From assembly GCA_958295665.1 (NCBI GenBank), contig OY282559.1, positions 271,758,047-271,822,046 of the forward strand: a stretch of 64,000 nucleotides of DNA, written 5' to 3'. The stretch comes from Tipula vernalis (Eukaryota > Arthropoda > Insecta > Diptera > Tipulidae). Position numbers and translations under genes: made by a program. Below are positions 44,175 to 54,641 of this stretch, piece after piece. Every line of letters starts with the position of its first letter. Within the stretch, counting starts at the first letter, position 1. The notes below the pieces were generated by a model. It worked only from the letters and a program-made list of their open reading frames with translations, did not search any database and had not been told where the DNA came from.

Positions 44175-46270
44175 GTTTAAAATCTCATCAACTAATTTCC
44201 AACTTTGATTAATGTTACCATACCATTGACAGCTTGAGACTTATTATTCAATAATTAGATTTGGCCAAAAATAGTTCCTATTTAACAGCTTTAATTAGTG
44301 CATATTATTCAATGATAGCTTGCGGTAGGCATGACTGAAAATCTATAGTTACGATAATCATAATTCCGGTTTACTGTACTACAATATTTCAAATTTGCAT
44401 GCCTTAGTTATAAATTCAAATAAATCTTTTGACAACCCTTCTACTGGTTTGAACTACATATCTGAATAGGAGATAATAGCCACGATTAAATTGGAATTGA
44501 TTAAAGTCGGATGTGTCATAAATGATTTATTTTAATTTTGCAATATAGTAAAACGAATGCACTGTGTTATGATATATGCTTATACCATATAAAGATAAAA
44601 TAGATAAGAGTATGTACAGATTATATACCACTACTGATTATAATACAATAAATGCATTGACGGATATTTTAGTACACACTGTACATATAATTTATGAATA
44701 GATTATCTACAATATATAGAATGTTTAATGTTTACTTTATTTATTTATTTATTTGTTGAATATATTTGGTATGTATCTGATAAGATAATAATTGAAACAC
44801 ATAAATTGATTATTTAAGGTATTAACACCTTAAAAATGGTTTCAACAATCAGTTTTTAATGGACATTCGTTTGTGTTCAATTAAATTTTCTTTTATTTTC
44901 TCTTAACAATAATACATTTTCTATTTATTTAAAAATACATAAAATATTATAGTTTGTATTCCAAATAATAATTATTAGTTATAATTACAAAGTGTAAGTG
45001 ATTTTTTTAGTAAAATTATCCAATTTTATAGTAGCGTAGTGTGTGTGTTCTGTGATGATATTGTTTAAACCGTGGCGTAATGATTATCAGACGGCAATGA
45101 TAACATTATCAGATTAATTTTAATACCTAATAGTGGTTTTATCTAATCGTAATACATAAAAGTAGTAACATTTATTTATTATATGTACATAAATTACTTC
45201 GAAGTATTTACTTATTACCCAGTTTGTTCTTATACTATTTACTACTATGATTATGATATATTCGTTATGCTCATATGGTTGGTTAGAAAAGTTCGGTCAA
45301 TCGTGTGCAACCATCTAAATTTATAATTACGCACAACAATTTTGTTGTGGCGTCACATTTAATGGAAGGCTAAAGTTGTAAAAATATTTTTAATAGTTTT
45401 AGATAAAAATTACCTTGGATTTAATAATCGTCGTGTAATTTGGTGCATATTTACATAGTGTGTAAAATAAAAAATAAAAATTTACGTTACAAAGTTTACT
45501 TTGTCTTAGGGAATTTGACTTGGGTCATTTCCATTTTTTCGTTCTTAAATTCGACTAAATTATAGTCTGTCTGAATTTTTTGCTGTATGTCGTCGTCTAA
45601 AAAAAATAATTTATTTATACATTTCCTTTTCAAACACACTGTTTGAATATACATATGTACATAAATTATATCGATCTTTCGATTGATTAATTTAATGTTT
45701 AATTTTAAATTTTTCTTTTAGCTGAATTGTTTTTACAAAATGTTATACCTAATTTTGTAATAAAATTGTCTGTTATATCTGACAACTAAATTAAGCGATT
45801 GTTTTAGTTAAAACTCAGAGCGGTCATTGTCGTATGTCCTTTAATTTTAGTATATAAAGCAGTCGAAATGTTAATCATATATTTAACTTGGCCTTTTACA
45901 AATTTCATACTCAAACGATCTAAATAAAATAACTGAATTAGCGAACTGAATATCTCCATTCAAATTTCTTTCTTATTGGGGTAATGCATCTGAATATCCT
46001 TACGTAAAAAATGTAATGGCAAACAAATTCCATGAGCCAGGTGTACAGGCTTTTTCGAAGAAGTAGTACAAATTAATAAGAACTCTCTTATGCACGAACT
46101 TTCGTGAGTGTTTACATCTTTTGAGCACAGTTTAGTGGGAAGAAAGGACGTGATAACATTTTAAAAGTTATTTGCCTTCGACAGGTTTATTATAAGACAA
46201 CTATTATCAAGGTAATAAATTAATTAAAAATTATACAAATTACATATTATTAACAAAACTAAAACAAATA
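44175..46270. other. AT-rich DNA, no gene seen
   Basis: Strongly AT-rich with frequent TATATGTACATA-like words; no frame or element end recognised. Confidence 0.45.
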
Positions 46271-46439
46271 AGGTAAATGTACCATATTGCGGACTATTAA
46301 GGGGTTTGATATTTTAAGTTGATTTTTTAGTTTGTGGAATTCAAAATATCCATCAGATGACAATGTTAATAAAAAATGTAAAGTGATAACTTTCATATTA
46401 ACATATGATGGACTTACAATAAATTAATTTTTATATTAT

Positions 46440-47736
46440 TTACAGTTTTGACCGTTTTTCTTCTTCAATACTCCTTTGATATTCGATGTATTCATCGGAT
46501 GTTGCCACTGTCGGAGTTAATTTTCTTTTAACTCGTTTCTTTACATCATTTGATGTTGAAGTTTGTAGCCAAAAAAATGCATTTTTAAATGAGTTGGAAA
46601 TTCTGATGCTTTCGAACCATTCGCTTGTGTGTTTTCCTCAGCTATTTGACTGGATACGGATACAACTGTGGTTTTCATATCTCCTGAAGAAAAAGGTGCA
46701 GGTCTTAGACTGTTTTTAACAATCATTGACTCTTTCCTGTTCATATTGTCCTCATTGTTTTCTAGAAGATCTGGTGTGTGTTTCGCCTAATAATTCATCT
46801 GCAATTATATAGTTTTCTATTGTGGAACCGTTATTCGATTCGGGTATGGTTTTGTTAGCTTTCGGAGTTGAAATGATCAAGCCTCCATTCTCTTGTACTT
46901 CTAGACCGATAACTGTGACATTCTCGGTATTATTATCCAAATCAGTTTTAACGCTTTTCCAGAATTAATATAAATTCTCATCTTTTATATCTCCTACTCA
47001 TTCATCACCGCAATTCAAAAATGTATTTAATTTGACATTTCCTAACCTTTTATCTAATAAGTTTGCAAATTCGTATAAGTTAATGGTGGTCGCCCATAGT
47101 TATCTGCATTAGTGGAGGTGTTAGCACCCGAACCTTCGTTTGGCGTAAACTTTAAGATTTTTGCATAATCTAGCGCGTTTGCGTCGAACGGAATTATTCC
47201 ACATGAACGAAATCCATTTTAAATTATTTCCGGTTTGAGTGTTTATTCAATACAATCTTCAAGTAGTGGGCCAAACTCTTCACGTTTTAAACAACGTCCA
47301 TCGTTTTCTATTCTCCAAGAATATAATATTTTTCTCCAATATCTCTTGAGACTAGGGAAAACAGCTACACCCATGGGCTGCAATAGGTGGGTCGAATTTG
47401 GTAATAAAGCTGTTAAAATGATTCCGTTATTTCTACCAAATACACTCAAAGGTGAAGATAAATGAGACGAATGGCTGTCTAAAAATAAAACTATTGGTTT
47501 CTTGATATTTTCTTTTATCAGGAATGGGTGAAAAACATTTGTGACATATTCGTAAAACATTTGACATGTCATCCATCCACTATCCGACCTACCGATTGCC
47601 CATTTTTTTTGGATATTTTGCAAGTATATGTTGTGGGATCCTTTTATACGGAAACAATGTAAATATAGGCATTAATTAGCCATCAGCAGACGCTCCGAGG
47701 CATATCGTGAGGCATTTTTTCTCATCTTTGCCTGAC
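46440..47736 (-). pseudogene. pogo-like transposase, C-terminal part
   Basis: Minus-strand continuation of the transposase whose N-terminus lies at 62,598. From 47,736: SGKDEKKCLTICLGASADG, then GWMTCQMFYEYV, the second catalytic Asp in IVLFLDSHSSHL (about 47,470), and PNSTHLLQPMGVAVF near 47,380, where the third catalytic Asp expected after QP-x is Gly. After 47,243 the frame shifts; a GFRSCGIIPFDANALDY segment (about 47,200) is the familiar C-terminal block of jerky/pogo-type transposases. A long hydrophilic tail reaches a stop at 46,440-46,442. An in-frame stop near 47,670 and several shifts make it inactive. Confidence 0.85.
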
Positions 47737-47739
47737 CTG

Positions 47740-48792
47740 GATAGGGATTCCGACTGCATTTTGGATGATTTTCTTAAGCATTATTTTCAGCCTTAATTTA
47801 GGCAATCAAAATAAATTAAAATCTTTATTAATTGCGTGTCTATCACTGAAAATGTAAAAAAAAAAATTATTTTGTTATAATTTCTACAATAATATTTTAT
47901 GATCGTTGTTTGAATGTATACAGTTGATCTCCAATTTACAAAACAAATTCGATCAAAAGATCCCATCGTTTAGTGAAATTGTCTTAAATTGAAACCAACA
48001 TTTCGTGCATATTGCATAATTCATTCTAAGGGTTCATAAATGTATGAAAGTTATTGATCATTTAATTGGAAAAGCCCAAGTTAATGAGATTTATCTCACA
48101 TAGCGGACATAACGTAATATAGGGGTTCGCCGTATATATTTGAGATATAACGTATGTACATAGTTAAGTATGTAGGTATTTTTTTTTTTGCTTTAATATA
48201 CATATATACATTTGCATTCAAATGAATTTATCAATATTGTAAAATTTTGGTTACTAAGGTAAATTCTCTTAATCTTTAATAAGGCTCAATTCCCTTAATC
48301 GCATTTTGATAATTTATGCATCTTGGTTGGTGTTCTTCATATAAAAATTTTACTTACAATATAGGTTTGTCTTGCATTTTAGATGGAATAATTATTTATT
48401 ATAATACAAATAGCACGAAAACTCAAAAAAATTGTATATTGTATGTACATACTTGAAATATATTTCAAAAAAAATTAAGAACCCCCGAAATGTAGGCTAA
48501 TGAATTACATATCATGCGTTACACAAAAAAATGCTAACCAAATTATAAAATTTTAGCAGTGCCTTTCGAAACCACACTGCAAATTAAAAATTAATGCCTT
48601 AAGCGTAAATCCGCAGAAAAATCAAATTAAAAACTGGCGTTCGTTTTTTCACGGTTTCAGAAAAATGTTTAATTGGTTTGGAAAATTGAATTTTAATTTT
48701 TTCGGTCAGAAAAACATATTTCATACAAAATAAATTGAACTCTCATTTTCTGGTAGATTCGATAAATTTCCAGAAGATTTTAGGGTCAAATA
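47740..48792. repeat. Left inverted arm of the Harbinger-type element
   Basis: Inverse of 49,939-51,769 (without the non-LTR insert). Non-coding, AT-rich. Shared landmarks include GACGTTCG-like text near 48,630 versus 50,090 and TAATCGCATTTTGATAATTTAT near 48,296 versus 51,258. Confidence 0.85.
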
Positions 48793-49190
48793 AAGCAAAA
48801 TTTGTCTATGTATTTAGGTTTTATTAAAGAACACTAAATTAAAGAATTTTCATAATATCAAGGTAACTCGTGATGATGAAAATGACGTCTCTCGATAGCA
48901 GCTGTCGGGAGCGAATAAAAAAACGCAGCTCTAGTTTTAAAATTTTTAATTTTTATACTTATTTATGGTCGCTCTTTCGAAAAAAACGTAAACGAGGTGT
49001 AAATATTCGAAACATAGAAGCTCTTTTGGATTGCTTGGAATGCTTTGCTCTAAGGACCCATCACAAGGGAGTGTGTATATAAGTTTGATAGTTTCTTAAC
49101 TGATTCAACGTAACGGGGAGCCTATTGAGCCGTGGGGGTGAACTAGGACGAAATAAATTGATTATTTTTCGTAAATATTTACGAGACACT
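48793..49190. other. Spacer between left arm and transposase exon 1
   Basis: A 70-codon plus frame (48,870-49,082) lies here. It is Lys/Arg-rich with no recognisable domain and could be the remains of an accessory ORF or chance. Confidence 0.35.
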
Positions 49191-49916
49191 ATGGATCTAT
49201 TTGACATTTTGGAAGCTAGGTAAATATAAGAATAATAATTAATAATTATTATTACAAGTGACATATGAAGCCTGTGAATCAGGCACCTAATTACCATATT
49301 ACAAATCTAAAATAAAACATTTTTCACAAAAATAATTGTACAATAGGTTCTTAGATATGTATCGGTTACCTCCATCTATTTCCATTAGCTATTACAGATT
49401 ATGATCATCGGAAGAAAATTCCTTTTCATCTAATTTATTAGATTAGGTATTGATTTAATTGGATTTTGATTAATAACGTTCACATATAAATTATTTATAT
49501 TTTATTTTAATTTGTAGATACTATCGGTACTAAATTTTTTAGGTAGTGGCAGTTATCAACGAAGGGTTGGGTCTGACGCGCTAGTTTGCTTGAGTCAAAC
49601 AGCGGTTCACAGGTGCGTCAAAAAAATTCACCCGAATTATATCAACCCAGCTGGGAACTGTTTATGTCAAATTCCCGCAAACGCAAGGTGAAATCGATTC
49701 AACTAAAATAAGGTACGTAACATTTTAGAGAAGAATCGATTTAGAAGTATAATTTATGTGACACTAAAATATGATTTTAGTTTTCATCGAGAATATGGTT
49801 TTCCAAATATAATTGGGCTTATTGATGGAACTCATATTGCGCTAACTGGATTAGGAAGGCACATTGAAAATGCCTGTATGAACCGGAGAGCATTCCATTC
49901 TTTAAACGTCTAGTTG
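49191..49916 (+). pseudogene. HARBI1-like transposase, 5' exons only
   Basis: Three candidate exons on the plus strand. Exon 1 is at 49,191-49,219 (MDLFDILEA, donor AG|GTAAAT). Exon 2 is about 49,518-49,712; it starts after TTTGTAG with FLGSGSYQRRVGSDALVCL and SQTAVHR, and ends AG|GTACGT. Exon 3 is 49,781-49,916 (acceptor TTTTAG), with REYGFPNIIGLIDGTHIAL carrying the first catalytic Asp, then RRAFHSLNV. The order matches the helix-turn-helix and DDE start of PIF/Harbinger nucleases. A frameshift near 49,630 and a stop in place of Gln after SLNV break it, and later exons with the other catalytic residues are missing. The partner Myb-like protein was not found. Confidence 0.8.
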
Positions 49917-50156
49917 GTAAATAAATTTATATTTTTAAATATTTGGCCCTAAAATCTTCTGGAAATTTATCGAATCTACTAGAAAATGAGAGTTCAATTT
50001 TTTTTGTACCAAATATGTTTTTCTGACCGAAAAAATTAAAATTCAATTTTCCAAACCAATTAAACATTTTTCTGAAACCGCGAAAAAACGAACGCCAGTT
50101 TTTATTTTGGTTTTTCTGCGGATTTGCGCTTAAGGCATTAATTTTAAATTTGCAGT

Positions 50157-50870
50157 ATGGTTTCGTACGCCATCGAAATCTGCGCCTCTATTATTATGAC
50201 CAAAGGTCTTAAAGGCGCATCCATCCACATTTTGTCTGACAGCCAAGCAGCACTGAAAGCATTGGCTTCTAACTGCTTGGTTTCCAAGTCGGTTCAAAGT
50301 TGTTATAAACTGCTACAATCTCTCTCTTGTCAAAACAAAGTAAGGTTGTGGTGGGTGCCTGGTCACATGGGCATCACTGGAAATGAGATAGCCGACGAAC
50401 TTGCACGGGCAGGCTCGTCGACTACACTCATTGGCCCTGAGCCTTTTTGTGGTATCCCGTGGGCTTCTGCAACCTACACAATCAGTAAATGGGAAAAAAT
50501 ACAGTGCTTGACTTATTGGAACTGTATTCCCGGCCTTAGACAAGCCAAATCTTTGATCAGACCATTTCACCACAAAAATTTGGCGATCAATTTCAGCAAA
50601 GAAAATATTAGGAAACTTGTGAGTTTTCTCTCAGGTCACTGTAACCTGAGATATCATTTGAACAAAATGAACCTGTCCACAGAGACGGAGTGCCGACTCT
50701 GTTTGGAAGAGACAGAAACCGCAGAACACATACTATGTGAGTGTGTTGCTCTGTGCACACGGAGGTGGATTCATTTTGAAGAGAGGTATCTGACCCCGGA
50801 GAAATGTAAATTGGCCTCTATAAACAGCATTCTCGCCTTTATTAGAGAGGTGGAGAAGCTCCTGGAGTAA
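50157..50870 (+). CDS. RNase H and C-terminal domain of a 5'-truncated non-LTR retrotransposon
   Basis: An open 237-codon frame. Residues 1-90 are an RNase H domain: the LSDSQAALKAL Asp block, and WVPGHMGITGNEIADELARAG with His and Asp. Residues 90-237 are the C-terminal region of I/R1-type insect elements, with a Cys-His cluster ECRLCLEETETAEHILCEC (residues ~178-198) and a tail LAFIREVEKLLE. In the intact protein RNase H would degrade RNA during second-strand synthesis. Endonuclease and RT are absent: the copy begins inside ORF2. The ATG that opens the frame lies in the flanking target duplication, so the frame's start is accidental. It is a dead-on-arrival copy whose frame is still undamaged, which indicates recent insertion. 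Confidence 0.85.
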   Translation: MVSYAIEICASIIMTKGLKGASIHILSDSQAALKALASNCLVSKSVQSCYKLLQSLSCQNKVRLWWVPGHMGITGNEIADELARAGSSTTLIGPEPFCGIPWASATYTISKWEKIQCLTYWNCIPGLRQAKSLIRPFHHKNLAINFSKENIRKLVSFLSGHCNLRYHLNKMNLSTETECRLCLEETETAEHILCECVALCTRRWIHFEERYLTPEKCKLASINSILAFIREVEKLLE

Positions 50871-50932
50871 CAGTACCCAACAGCACAAAAGATCTTTTAG
50901 GTCGTAGTGCTAGCCGCTTTTGGGCAGGGACG

Positions 50933-50963
<31 letters not shown>
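50166..50963 (+). mobile_element. 5'-truncated, poly(A)-tailed non-LTR insertion
   Basis: About 800 bp inserted into the Harbinger arm. It ends in an A run at about 50,935-50,964 and is flanked by ATGGTTTCG at 50,157-50,165 and 50,964-50,972. The other arm (near 48,575) gives the empty site. This is the classical product of aborted target-primed reverse transcription. Confidence 0.93.
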
Positions 50964-50967
<4 letters not shown>

Positions 50968-51772
50968 TTTCGAAAGGTACTGCTAAAATTTTATAATTTG
51001 GTTAGCATTTTTTTTTTTAACGCATGATATGTAATTCATTAGCCTACATTTCGGGGGTTCTTAATTTTTTTTGAAATATATTTCAAGTACATACAATATA
51101 CAATTTTTTTGAGTTTTGGTGGTATTTGTATTATAATAAATAATTATTCCATCTAAAATGCAAGACAAACCTATATTGTTAGAATGATTTATAGAATCAC
51201 TAACTGTAAGTAAAATTTTTATATGAAGAACACCAACCAAGACGTATAAATTATCAAAATGCGATTAAGGGAATTAAATCTTATTAAAGATTAACGGAAT
51301 TTACCGTAGTAACCAAAATTTTTCAACAAGTTGGTGCATTTGTACATACTTAGATGGATAATATCTCAAATATGTACGGCGATTCCCTATATTACGTTAA
51401 GTCTGCTATGTGCGATCAAATATCTTTAACTTGGGTTTTTCCAATTAAATGATCAATAACTTTCATTGGTTTATGAACCCTTAGAACGAATTATGCAATA
51501 TGCCCGAAATGTTGGTTTCAATTTAAGACAATTTCACTATACGATGGGATATTTTGATCGAATTGGTTTTGTAAATTGGAGGTCAGCTGTGTTTATATTC
51601 AAACAACGATCATAAAATAATTTGTACAAATTATAACAAAAGAATTTTTTTATTACATTTTCAGTGATAGACACACAATTAATAAAGATTTTATTTATTT
51701 TGATTGCCTAAATTAAGGCTGAAAATAATGCTTAAGAAAATCATTCAAAATGCAGTCGGAATCCCTATCCTG

Positions 51773-51796
51773 CTATATACTTGCTTAGCACCCTTC
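51773..51796 (-). pseudogene. 24-bp island of pogo-like transposase between two insertions
   Basis: Read on the minus strand through the flanking duplications, this short stretch encodes KGAKQVYSR. It joins the N-terminal part (ending at 62,036) to the C-terminal part (starting at 47,736) of the same transposase. It is all that remains of the host gene between the mag-like gypsy and the Harbinger-type element. Confidence 0.85.
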
Positions 51797-51801
51797 CTTA
51801 C

Positions 51802-51937
51802 TGATAAATCGGATCGAATGTTGCAGCAAGACTGCCAAACTTTTATTCAAATACAATTTACATTAACAATATATAATGTGTTAGTACAATGATAATATTA
51901 ACAAGCGTTACATTACTTAACGAATACATACATATCA
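51802..51937 (-). repeat. 3' LTR of the mag-like gypsy, 136 bp
   Basis: Starts TG and ends CA; matches 61,900-62,030 with about three substitutions and one 5-base length difference. At about 2% divergence the insertion is fairly recent, although its genes are already damaged. Confidence 0.88.
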
Positions 51938-52008
51938 GTTCTCCCCACCCGAAAAAAAAAACTTTTTATTTGACATTTTTTTTTTGTAATGTTTTTACCC
52001 CGGCTTAA

Positions 52009-54175
52009 TTAAAATCTTAAACGGTCGGGAGGATGTCTGTCCCTGGTGGAGCGTCTCAAAGGTTGCGAATTATCTCTTTTATTTTCATTAACTTGAAGAA
52101 TGGGTATATTTGCTTCGGAAGTCGAAATTGAAGTACTTTCAAACGCTGGTCTCAGTGCAGTACCTGGATGTAATGAATCTTTAAGATGACTTAACTTTAA
52201 ATGGTCTTCATGAGCAAAACGAATTTGATTCCCCACAAAATCTTATCACCATTCCCAAATTTTGGTTTATGTCTATTCTCATTCTGCTCTCTGCCCACGA
52301 CTTCAACATTCGTTGGTTTTAACAAATCAAGTTTAGTTTTTGGTTTGTATTTAAAAATTCTCTCATTTGGTGACACTCCAGTTGTTGAATTTGGTGTATT
52401 TCGATACGTAAATAAAAAACTATCTAACTTTTCTTCAATAGTTAAGGAACTTTTTAATAAAAGTAGTTTTTTTAGATAATCCTTAAAAGTTTGTACCCCC
52501 CTTTCGACAAGACCATTAGAGTTTGGATGATACGGGGGACTTTTACTAACCATAACACCATTCTTTTCCAAAAAACTTAAAAATTCTTTTGAATCATAAG
52601 GTGGTCCATTATCCGAGACTAGCCTATGGGGAAACCCAAATATTGTCAAAAATGATCGTAGACAACTATTAACTGTTTGTGCAGATGTATCTCGAACATA
52701 CCAAACTTGAATATATTTGGAAAAACTGTCGACCAAAATTAAGAATTTTTCACTATTGAAGTAGAAAAAGTCAATTACACATTCTCTCGAATGGGTAATT
52801 TGCTTTAAACCAAGGTATTACATGGGCTTTCTGTGCATTTGACGTCATTACACAAGCTTCACAAGAATTTGCGATCTTTTCTATATCAGAATCGATATTA
52901 GGCCACCAGCAATAACTTCTGGCTAACATTTTCATTCTCACTATACCCACATGATTTTCGTGTAACAGGTTAAGTACGTATTTTTTTAATGACCTTGGAA
53001 TAATTATTCGATTATTTCGTATGATACAATTATTTTCAATAACCAATTCGGATCTGATTAAAAAATACGGTTTTACATCTATTTCTGAGACATGATTAGA
53101 CCAGCCAGACACACAATATTGTACAACTTTCGACAAAATCGGATCTTTTTCTGTTTCTATCGCAATGTCTTGAAATTTCAAGGGTTTCGTGATCAATGTG
53201 ATACTGTTTAGCGAATTGCAAAAACTACCATCAATTTCCGATTTTTCATTTAATGGTAAACGGGACAATGCATCAGCATTTCCTATTTGAGATCTTTTTC
53301 TGTATACAATATCATACTGATAAGCGGATAAAATAATTGCCCATCTGCCCATGACAAGCAAGAACAGGTAATCCCTTAGACGGATTAAAAATTTCTCTTA
53401 GCGGTTGGTGATCTGTGACCAACGTAAATTTTTGTCTATATAAGTATTTATGAAACCGCTTCACAGCAAACACTATTGCCAATGCTTCTCTTTGGATTTG
53501 CGCGTATTTTTGCTCTGCTGAACTTAGTGTGGAAGATGCAAAAAACACAGGCATTTCCTAATTTCCAATACGATGAGAAAGAACGGCACCTACGCCATAA
53601 GGGCTTGCATCACACGTCAAGATTATTAGTTTAGAAGGATCATAAAAAGTTAACACTTGATTTGATGTTACAAGCACTTTACTCTTTTCAAAAATTTTAG
53701 AACATTCATCAGTCCAAAAAAATCCATTTTCCTTCTTCGTTAAATCATACAAGATTTTGAATTCTGATGACATATTAGGAATAAAACGTGAATAAAAACT
53801 TAAAAGACCAAGATAAGATTTTAGTTGTGTTATATTTTGTGGTTCTGGAGCGGCTTGTTTGGCTTTAATTTTGTCAGGATTTGAACTGATCCCCTTTTCA
53901 GATAGTACATGACCCAAACATGACACAGATTTTCTAAAATAGACACACACTTATCTGGATTTATTTTTACATTGAAATCTGAAAGACATAGCAAACTTTT
54001 TCCAACATTTTAGCACATGAATCAAAATCAGGTGCTCCAATTAGCACATTATCAAGGTAACATGACACGCTTGGAAGATTTTTCAGAATGCAATCCATTA
54101 TATGTTGGAAAATTGCTGGAGCCGACGCTATACCAAAAGGTAGACGATTAAATTGAAATAATCCCCATTCGGTAT
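52009..54175 (-). pseudogene. mag-like pol, 3' half: RT palm end, RNase H and integrase
   Basis: Continues the RT interrupted at 59,871. From 54,175: FNRLPFGIASAPAIFQ and a catalytic block with CYLDNV where YLDD is expected. Then SYLGLLSFYSRFIPN, RNase H (ILTCDASPYGVGAVL at about 53,590, TDHQPLREIF near 53,420) and the integrase zinc region (H near 52,955 and ANSCEACV near 52,860). The core has the first Asp in FFYFNS-like degraded text near 52,760, VSDNGPPYDSKEF (52,600) and HPNSNGLVERGVQ (about 52,520). The C-terminal domain and an Arg-rich tail end at 52,009. Frameshifts near 53,950, 53,560, 53,340, 52,750 and 52,220. Non-functional. Confidence 0.85.
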
Positions 54176-54598
54176 TGTAACAAATTAAAGCGCCTTAATG
54201 ACGACTTCGTTTATTTAAGTTTTGTGTAATATTGTATAAATTCACTAGAATAATGTGTATTTCAGATATTTATAAAATAAAATAAATTAACCACGAATCA
54301 GTTAGAACTGGAGTGGGAAACCAACGCCAACGAGTCTATTATTTTCGCTCCGCACGCTGTCACGCAACGGATTTAAATCCCCTCGATTCCGAGAGTGGAA
54401 GGTCAATAACCTTGCCGTGCCGTGACGCCATTCGAGTTGTCCCGCTCGCCTAAGCCGTTCCTCTGTGACCGGAGCCACCATCGCACCATTTCACCTACAG
54501 ACTAAATCCTCGTAGAGGAAGGGTCAATAACCCTTGCTGTGGTGAAGTACTGCTCTGTCACTCCGCGTCTAGCAGAACGAGCAGCCATCGAAGTTACA
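54176..54598 (+). repeat. 5' LTR of Gypsy-2, 423 bp
   Basis: Begins TGTAAC and ends GTTACA, which are inverted copies of each other. It matches 59,444-59,866 without a difference that I could see. A TATA-like TTTATAAAATA lies at about 54,269-54,279 and overlapping AATAAA words follow, so promoter and poly(A) signal may both be here. Confidence 0.95.
54269..54279 (+). promoter_or_regulatory. Candidate TATA box in the Gypsy-2 LTR
   Basis: TTTATAAAATA about 95 bp into the LTR, repeated at the same place in the 3' LTR (near 59,537). It is a plausible RNA polymerase II start signal for the genomic transcript. The start site itself is not visible. Confidence 0.45.
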
Positions 54599-54599
54599 G

Positions 54600-54617
54600 T
54601 GGTGTCAGATGTGGGGT
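54600..54617 (+). other. Primer-binding site of Gypsy-2
   Basis: TGGTGTCAGATGTGGGG lies one base after the 5' LTR. It begins with TGG, the complement of the tRNA CCA end, and resembles sites complementary to a tRNA-Leu 3' end. The tRNA assignment is from memory and uncertain. Confidence 0.7.
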
Positions 54618-54641
54618 AGTGTTATCCTCACAAACTAACCG

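Larger units (their letters stand above)
47740..51769 (+). mobile_element. PIF/Harbinger-type element with ~1-kb inverted arms
   Basis: Bounded by GATAGGGATTCCGACTGC at the left and its inverse at the right, with CTG on both sides (47,737-47,739 and 51,770-51,772). Removing it restores the transposase frame of the pogo-like host. The two arms, 47,740-48,792 and 49,939-51,769, are inverted copies over about 1 kb at perhaps 90% identity by eye. The right arm is lengthened by a non-LTR insertion (50,166-50,963). The centre holds exons of a HARBI1-like transposase. A 3-bp duplication fits PIF/Harbinger, but arms this long are unusual for that superfamily. Confidence 0.85.
49939..51769. repeat. 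Right inverted arm of the Harbinger-type element
   Basis: Inverse of 47,740-48,792, interrupted at 50,166-50,963 by a truncated non-LTR copy. A ~26-bp segment near 51,177-51,202 has no counterpart in the left arm. Confidence 0.85.

Noticed and set aside
48870..49082. Possible Myb-like accessory ORF of the Harbinger-type element
   Set aside because: Basic residues are present but there is no tryptophan-spaced Myb/MADF pattern; listed only as spacer.
51704..51892. 62-codon plus frame across the Harbinger end and the mag-like LTR
   Set aside because: It spans an element junction, so it is accidental.
52201..52479. 92-codon plus frame opposite the mag-like integrase
   Set aside because: Antisense shadow of the integrase remnant.
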